In this document: piece after piece, positions 56,462-64,000 of the stretch
How the letters are laid out: the number at the start of each line of letters is the position of its first letter
Numbering within the stretch: position 1 is the first letter of the stretch
Assembly: GCA_003439945.1 (NCBI GenBank)
Contig: QVRM01002221.1
Span: 147,501-211,500, forward strand
Direction of reading: 5' to 3'
DNA length: 64,000 bases
Origin: Dermanyssus gallinae
Taxonomy: Eukaryota; Arthropoda; Arachnida; Mesostigmata; Dermanyssidae
Translations under genes and position numbers: made by a program
The notes under the pieces: model-generated
The model's database searches: none
Seen by the model: only the letters and a program-made list of their open reading frames with translations
What the model was told of the DNA's origin: nothing

Positions 56462-56854
56462 AATTAAAATGGTAATAATTAAAATGGATATATTATTACA
56501 GCGAGTAATAATAGGTGCATACTTTGCACCGACTGGTGAATCTGGCTAATTAGTACGTCGGATGGAAGATATCTATAACAATTTGAAAGCCGACTTAACA
56601 TCACTTTCCTATAATATTTTTAATTCAATGTTAGGGTTACAGGGAAGTGTGATTAACTAACTATACTTGTGAGGAGCGCTACCAGTCGAGCTTATCCTCG
56701 AGGCAGCCCCTCATAGTGTCCATTATTGCTGCCGCATTGCTGCGCTGGACCGTCAATACGTTTGCCGATCTTCTAGAGAAGCGAGCATGCCTCAGGACCG
56801 GGTCCCTGGGTGTCTCAACTACTAGCGGCACGAAAATGAACTCGTTGGCGAGCT

Positions 56855-57040
56855 AAAAAGGAAAGTTTTCGGGCTAACCCTCAGCCAAGATTTAACGTCC
56901 ACGGAACCGTTTTTCACATTGCTTTATAGATGGACCCCTATAAATACAAATGTGCAACGGTGGGGCTCGAACCCGCGCACCTATGTGTCTCCTCCGCTAG
57001 TTGCGAGGCGGAGACTTAATCCACCACGCCACCGGGCTCG
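56855..57040 (-). mobile_element. tRNA-derived SINE, full copy in unit D
   Basis: Same insertion as in unit C, with the same 15-bp direct repeats (56840-56854, 57041-57055). It is inherited through the duplication, not an independent event. Confidence 0.85.
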
Positions 57041-58242
57041 ACTCGTTGGCGAGCTGGGCATATGTTTTGGCCTTTAGACGTTCAGCCTTGCGTGCCGTAA
57101 TGCCAGCGGCAAATGCACTGGCCTCCGTGTTTAAGGGGGCGAGTGTGTCGACTATTATTGGATAGTCGTTTTGCGCTAGGCGGTTACGATACGGCAATAT
57201 AAACCAGCTTTCAATAAATAGGCATCCATTCAATTTCGGACCTAAGCATCTGCGTACCTTGGGATTATATGACACTGAGGTTTAAACTGACGATTCGACT
57301 ATTTTTTCCCAGTGCTGAATTCGGAATCCGAGAAAACTGATTTTGAAGCCATTGCTGCCAACTTGACAATAACTGGCTGGTCATAATTTTTCTTTAAACG
57401 CATACAAGTCCCCGTCCTCCCATCTGGCTTTTTCAACGTTAGCCTCTCACTCCGAACTAAAGCAGTCGCAGTGTACTGTACGCGGTATCTTCGGCCTTAG
57501 TCAGATTATTTCACGAGCAGCTAATGGACAGCCTGACATGAGCCACAAAAAACGGCTGTTTACTCGCATCGGCTGACAAAGCACTCGTTCCATCGTATAT
57601 TGAGAAAACACACGGCAGGCGCGTAAAACTCTTCAAAGTTACGAGAACGCGAAGATTCTGGTTATACATGTGGTTAAAAAAGGGTATTCAATGCTGGGCA
57701 GACGAAGGACTGGCTGTCGAGTTTCATCTTCAGGGAAACCCTGTAGAAAATGTAAAACACTTGATCTACCTTGATGTGTAACTTACCACCACTGAGTTGC
57801 GTTTTACGCCACATGTCAAGGAATTAATTGGAGTTTTATGTCATTACATAGTATCCAAACGCCAGTGCGGCTGCCTTTATGAGCAGCCTTACAGCTATTT
57901 AATATCAAGATAGGCCGCACAGCAGCATATACGATACAAGTGATATGGCCTTACTTCAGCCCATGCGGCTGAAGCGCCTCTCTTCAGAAGGTGACTTTGC
58001 AGCGAAGCTAAAATCTGGCACGCACTGAGGCGTTTAGGGAGCACATTAAATATTGGGAGACGAAAATGGCCGATGCGTGCATGACCTGGCTACCATGCAG
58101 CTGGTGAATCATGTACTTGTCGACGTTGCAGCCAGCAGTGCACTGCGTATCATCATAAAAGAAACAAACCCTCTAATACAACAAAATACAATACCTGCTT
58201 GGTCAACAAAACAAACATTTATATATAGAGAGAGAGAGAGAA

Positions 58243-58570
58243 ATCGTCGGCATTATACTATTTCCAGCACATATCCCGAGGGTTGGCCCTCAAAAGCACA
58301 CTGTTTACTCTCAGATTCGAGGCAAAGACATTGATCATTCTGTTTGCTATATGTAGTTCGGTTGTGTGACCAGTCCCTGTGACTTCTTCCTTTCCCTTCC
58401 GCACCGTGTCGTTCCTGAAGGTCCCCGTTGGAAGAGTGTACCGATTTATTTGTCGCGCGTGTCTCACGTCGCGCCTGCCTATTGCGAGTTCGACCGTCGC
58501 TGTACCATTCAATCGATTCGTCCATGACGATCAACGGCATGATACGACAGGCAACTGACAGACTCATAGG
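58243..58570 (+). other. Four-copy conserved block, copy D
   Basis: Same block as 12420-12740, with the same TGA as copy C after 'LFAICSSVV'. Confidence 0.4.
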
Positions 58571-60236
58571 CATTTGCTAAGTGGTCTTTGTGGGCATGTC
58601 TGTGTGCGCTTATGTGTATGAGTGTGAATGCAATATCTGAAGAAGGGTGCCATATATTGGATAAGTGTCACCATTGGGCGGTGGCTGGCCCGCGTAGCTG
58701 GCCGTGTCTCTCTAAAAATCCATCGTTCGTCACACGACTTGAACTCTCGTAACACTTGTCCGCATCTGCAGCCGAAACACCACCCAAACCTTTGTCGCCA
58801 ATAGTGCATGCTTCTTTCGAACGCCGTCGCGAAATGGTGCGTATGCATACGGAGTAATAATAACAATGACCAATAGGATTACTGTTAAAGTAAAAAATAC
58901 CAATATTGCAAAATAAAGAGGATGGATGAGAATTGTAGGAATAATTTAACAACTATGTTGGACATACAATCTATAGTCCACACAGTAGTGACGGTGGGCC
59001 ATTTTAATGTATCGAGTCGACCACGCGCCTGGCAAAAACGTCGTTTATGTTCTCTATGCGCTCGATGGCTTTAAAGTTCATCGAGCGGCGACCTTTGAGT
59101 AAATGTCAAGAAAACGGTGATGGGCAATGTTGGTCCGCTGAACCTGAGCCAAGGGACTAATCTTTAAAGCCATTAAAATCATATTTATCAACTGTATTGT
59201 GAGCTTGGCGAAAATTCACGAATACCCCACCCCGTTCTGCAGAATTTTCGATAATCCCGATTTAGTCACGCCCCACTCAGCCAAGAGGCAGCTACTTAGA
59301 TTATTTGGCCAACCGGTTTTAATAAATTGTAAATAGGGCTTTTCAAACGTAGGCAAAACTCATCACACACTCACTCCAGTCAAACAGCCTTTGAATCCGT
59401 GCATTACACGAATTAAATGTATGGTCTATATGTGTACGCTATTTGTACCTCTGTCGTCATTTTTAATTGTACACATGGGGTCAAAATGGTTATGTTTTTT
59501 CATACTGTAGCATAGAATGTTGTTATTTACTGATTGCAGCAAGTGTTTGTGTTTTCGCCGAAAAGTCGGGGAATTCAACTGTGTGACCTCGTCCACCTCT
59601 GTGACCACACGCTGGCATACTTCAGAAGCCGACATTTAGTTGGTGTAGTAAGTGCTAAAAAGCTTCTAGAGCATTGCAACACATGAAACTTTTGCCATGG
59701 CTGTGGGATTTTGCGTTTCGTCAAGAAAGCAATAAAGTGAACTTCTTATATCGATCGTTGTTCACTAAAACCAACACGTCTTAAAACTTGACGCCGATTA
59801 ACTCGTAAGTTATTTATTGTCAGAATTAATTTGACACACGCCTCCACTTGAGGCGTCCGTGTCTAGTATTTTACAGCTCTATAGCCAAATATGCATATAT
59901 ATGACATAGGTGGTTTGCGTAATAGAAAATGTCTAGTGTTCATATTTTAAGGCTTAACATATTGTGCAGAGATGCAACTGCACACGCGACACTTGACGTC
60001 ACTAAATCCGGACTAACTGATGCAGCTTGGTTTAAATGGTATATCTACATGAAAAAAAGATTTTACAACAGATCTTGTACAATGGAAATGCAGTTTGCTT
60101 TGCTCATAGTTGCAATTTGAGGTCTAAGCCGCTTTAACATAGGTTGCATAATCTGTGTATCAATATTTGCAAATGAATGCAGTGAACAAGCCGGTGTTGT
60201 TCAATTCAAGTGTTCCTTTATCGTTTTCACAGGGTA

Positions 60237-60237
60237 C

Positions 60238-60300
<63 letters not shown>
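60237..60300. repeat. (TA)n microsatellite
   Basis: TA tract with one 'cata' interruption at the end of the unit D homology. Unit A does not have it at the equivalent position (about 9770). Confidence 0.9.
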
Positions 60301-60302
<2 letters not shown>

Positions 60303-60649
60303 TATTCACAAATATTCACCTGTATTCAATATATACAATGTACAATATAAGAGGCATATATAACATTTTATCATATAATAGCGCGCAATAGTATCATTAT
60401 TGCGTGATGATATATGTAATGGTGCAGTTTATAATATTATATCATGAGTTCATGGTTCTCAATATTTTCACCATGCGCCACGAAAACATGTTGTTGATTC
60501 GGAGATGGTGCAACTATTTTTGACGATATGGTTTGAGTACTGTGCAGATTGTTGTTGTGAACATTAAAAAATATGAAAAGTCTATTCGACTGAGAAATTT
60601 GTGCGTACATTTTAAAATCTGCTCTTGAGTGTCATTCTGACATATAGGT

Positions 60650-62660
<2,011 letters not shown>

Positions 62661-62689
62661 GCACTCAGATTGAGTATAATATGCAGTTC

Positions 62690-64000
62690 AAGATGTTTCT
62701 TTATAATACTCTATTATCTTCACGCTTTCGGCGAGAGAAGTAGTGCAACGATGTTTTGTCCAGCGTGCATTCCACTGCATGGCACACCTCTGCAGGCAGA
62801 ACCGGCAGGTGCACAACTCGTACTCCTCGTCAAAGGCTGCGTTTGAACATACCAGGTAGTGATAACCATGCACTATGTACCTAGTGTATACGTGGCGACT
62901 GTCACATGCAGGACCAGACCAAAGGTGCACGGCATTGAAAACGTCCAAACCACGTACCTCCCGTCTGGCCTGTTCGACTTTAGCTTCCCATTCAGAAATG
63001 ACACATTCGTATGGTACTGTACGCGGCATCTTCAGCCTTAGTCGGATTGTTTCAGTAGCCGGTGGACAATCTGACATGAGATACACCAAGCGGCTCCTTG
63101 CTCGAATAGGCAAGCAAAGCACTTGCTCCATATATAATGAGAAACACCTCTCAAACTGGTTAAAATTCGCCACTGTGAGGTGGTTTCACACCCTGTCAAG
63201 GCCATACATCAGCCCCGGAACAATCTTAAGCATGAAGAGCCTCACTGCTGAGAAAACGGACAGTCTTCGGACATTGCCTACTTCCTCGTAAAGAGAGACA
63301 AGTGCCTTCCGTACTGTTTCGTTTAAATGCGCTGTGAACGTCGTTCCCGTATAATGAACCCGAAGCTTAAAATACTGGAAAGAGTTAACAAACTCCAATA
63401 GTTGGCCGCAGCAACGTATAACGTCTCTGGCAGCCAATCGACCTCCACGCCTGAATTTCATGGCTTTGGTCTTCCTGGTGTTTATCTCAAGTCCCTTCGA
63501 GACAAGGAACGCCTCTATCATAGAGGTAATGCGCTTGATGGCACCTGGGTCGCGATGAGCGACCACGATATCATCTGCATACATTACCACCACGGCTTTT
63601 TGGTATTCCTGTCGGACGTAACCGACGAGGTCAGACGAGGAGAAGTGTAAACGAGACGCAGCTCAGCGGGTCTCCTTGCGGAGTTCCCACATTTTGCCTA
63701 ATCTCCAATACACCCTGCTCACCATCTACCAACAAGGTGTCCTCCTCAAAGAAACTTGCTATTACACTCAGGAGAGAGCCACCCACTCCTGCTCGTTGGA
63801 ATGCTTCAACCAGCGAGGGGCTTTGTCAAAGGCCTTGACGCAGTTAATAAAGACTGCATACAGATGACCTCTGGGTTGTGCCACAGCTTGCTCGATTTCT
63901 GACTGGAGAACGTGGATTGCATCACGGGTGCTTTGGCCTCTCCTGAAGCCGAATTGCTCCGGTGGAAGTGCCTCTTCAGCCACGTGCTCAATCCGCCGAA
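62690..64000 (-). pseudogene. LINE polymerase, runs off the right edge
   Basis: Minus-strand polymerase: 'EQFGFRRGQSTRDAIHVLQ', motif A 'LYAVFINCVKAFDKAPRW' (the usual Asp is Asn), and motif C 'VVMYADDIVVAH' intact (about 63590-63555). Then come 'KGLEINTRKTKAMKFRRGG', 'LFMLKIVPGLMYGLD', and after a frameshift 'FERCFSLYMEQVLCLPIRA' and a C-terminal 'CTCRFCLQRC..NARWTKHRC' zinc-like motif, ending at 62690. At least two frame changes are present. It is the same broad family as the fragment at 8668-9530. The 5' part lies outside the window. Confidence 0.78.

Larger units (their letters stand above)
50938..56516. repeat. Duplicated block U2
   Basis: Second copy of 30935-35150, placed between units C and D. 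Differences from U1 are listed at that entry. 54343-54768 contains no gene I recognise. Confidence 0.8.
56517..60240. repeat. Segmental-duplication unit D
   Basis: Collinear with unit C from its start to about 59100 and with unit A from 59290 to 60240. It contains the SINE, LINE pieces and the two four-copy blocks, but no receptor: the sequence changes to unrelated LINE DNA after 60.3 kb. 59130-60230 holds no gene I recognise. Confidence 0.8.

Overview
The window looks like a repeat-rich stretch of an arthropod nuclear genome, most likely a tick or mite (inference). I see no operons and no prokaryotic signals. The only intact host-like genes are two closely related, uninterrupted ORFs of 613 and 637 codons (16977-18818 and 41347-43260, both +). 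They have the layout of divergent ionotropic receptors: an extracellular N-terminal half, two close membrane segments around a pore loop, a second extracellular lobe, a last membrane segment and a short tail. Nearly everything else is transposon-derived or unassigned non-coding DNA.

Layout. 1-5400 holds a degenerate minisatellite, AT-rich DNA and a ruined BEL/Pao polymerase. From 5.4 kb a local segmental duplication dominates. Four related units follow: A (5395-11360), B (11361-21995, receptor 1), C (35151-50937, receptor 2) and D (56517-60240). A second pair of repeated blocks, U1 (30935-35150) and U2 (50938-56516), lies just before C and D, so U1+C and U2+D are successive copies of one array. 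Because the copies align, many insertions can be seen as filled in one copy and empty in another: a tRNA-derived SINE in C and D but not B, an LTR element in C but not B, a LINE 3' end in A but not D, and a 5'-truncated retroelement in U2 but not U1.

22.5-30.9 kb is an accessory island between B and U1. Two diverged copies of one non-LTR retrotransposon family lie head to head (minus copy 22878-27264, plus copy 27540-30909) around a tRNA-like sequence. Each has a Jockey/CR1-style gag ORF with zinc knuckles, followed by a YLDD reverse transcriptase and then a CCHC plus RPD...D restriction-like endonuclease as in R2-group elements. That combination is unusual, because site-specific R2-group elements normally have one ORF. 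A third gag fragment lies at 22545-22877. Relatives of the polymerase are scattered at 19.9, 32.6-34.7, 47.3, 52.4-54.3, 54.8-56.5 and 62.1 kb. Several 3' ends run straight into (TA)n or (AAT)n tracts, so much of the microsatellite DNA here looks like retroposon tail.

Other mobile elements are a mariner with good inverted repeats but a broken transposase (31073-32391), a second decayed mariner (51075-52062), an internally deleted LTR element with primer-binding site (49087-50654), an endonuclease-type LINE (44795-47095), a CR1/L2-like LINE (60650-62660) and a further LINE running off the right edge (62690-64000).

No element looks fully intact. The two receptors may form a small chemosensory array. 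They are about 97-98% identical in non-coding flanks and membrane core, but a 430-bp stretch encoding the first ligand-binding lobe differs by more than 10%, mostly at amino-acid-changing positions. Percentages and counts are by eye.
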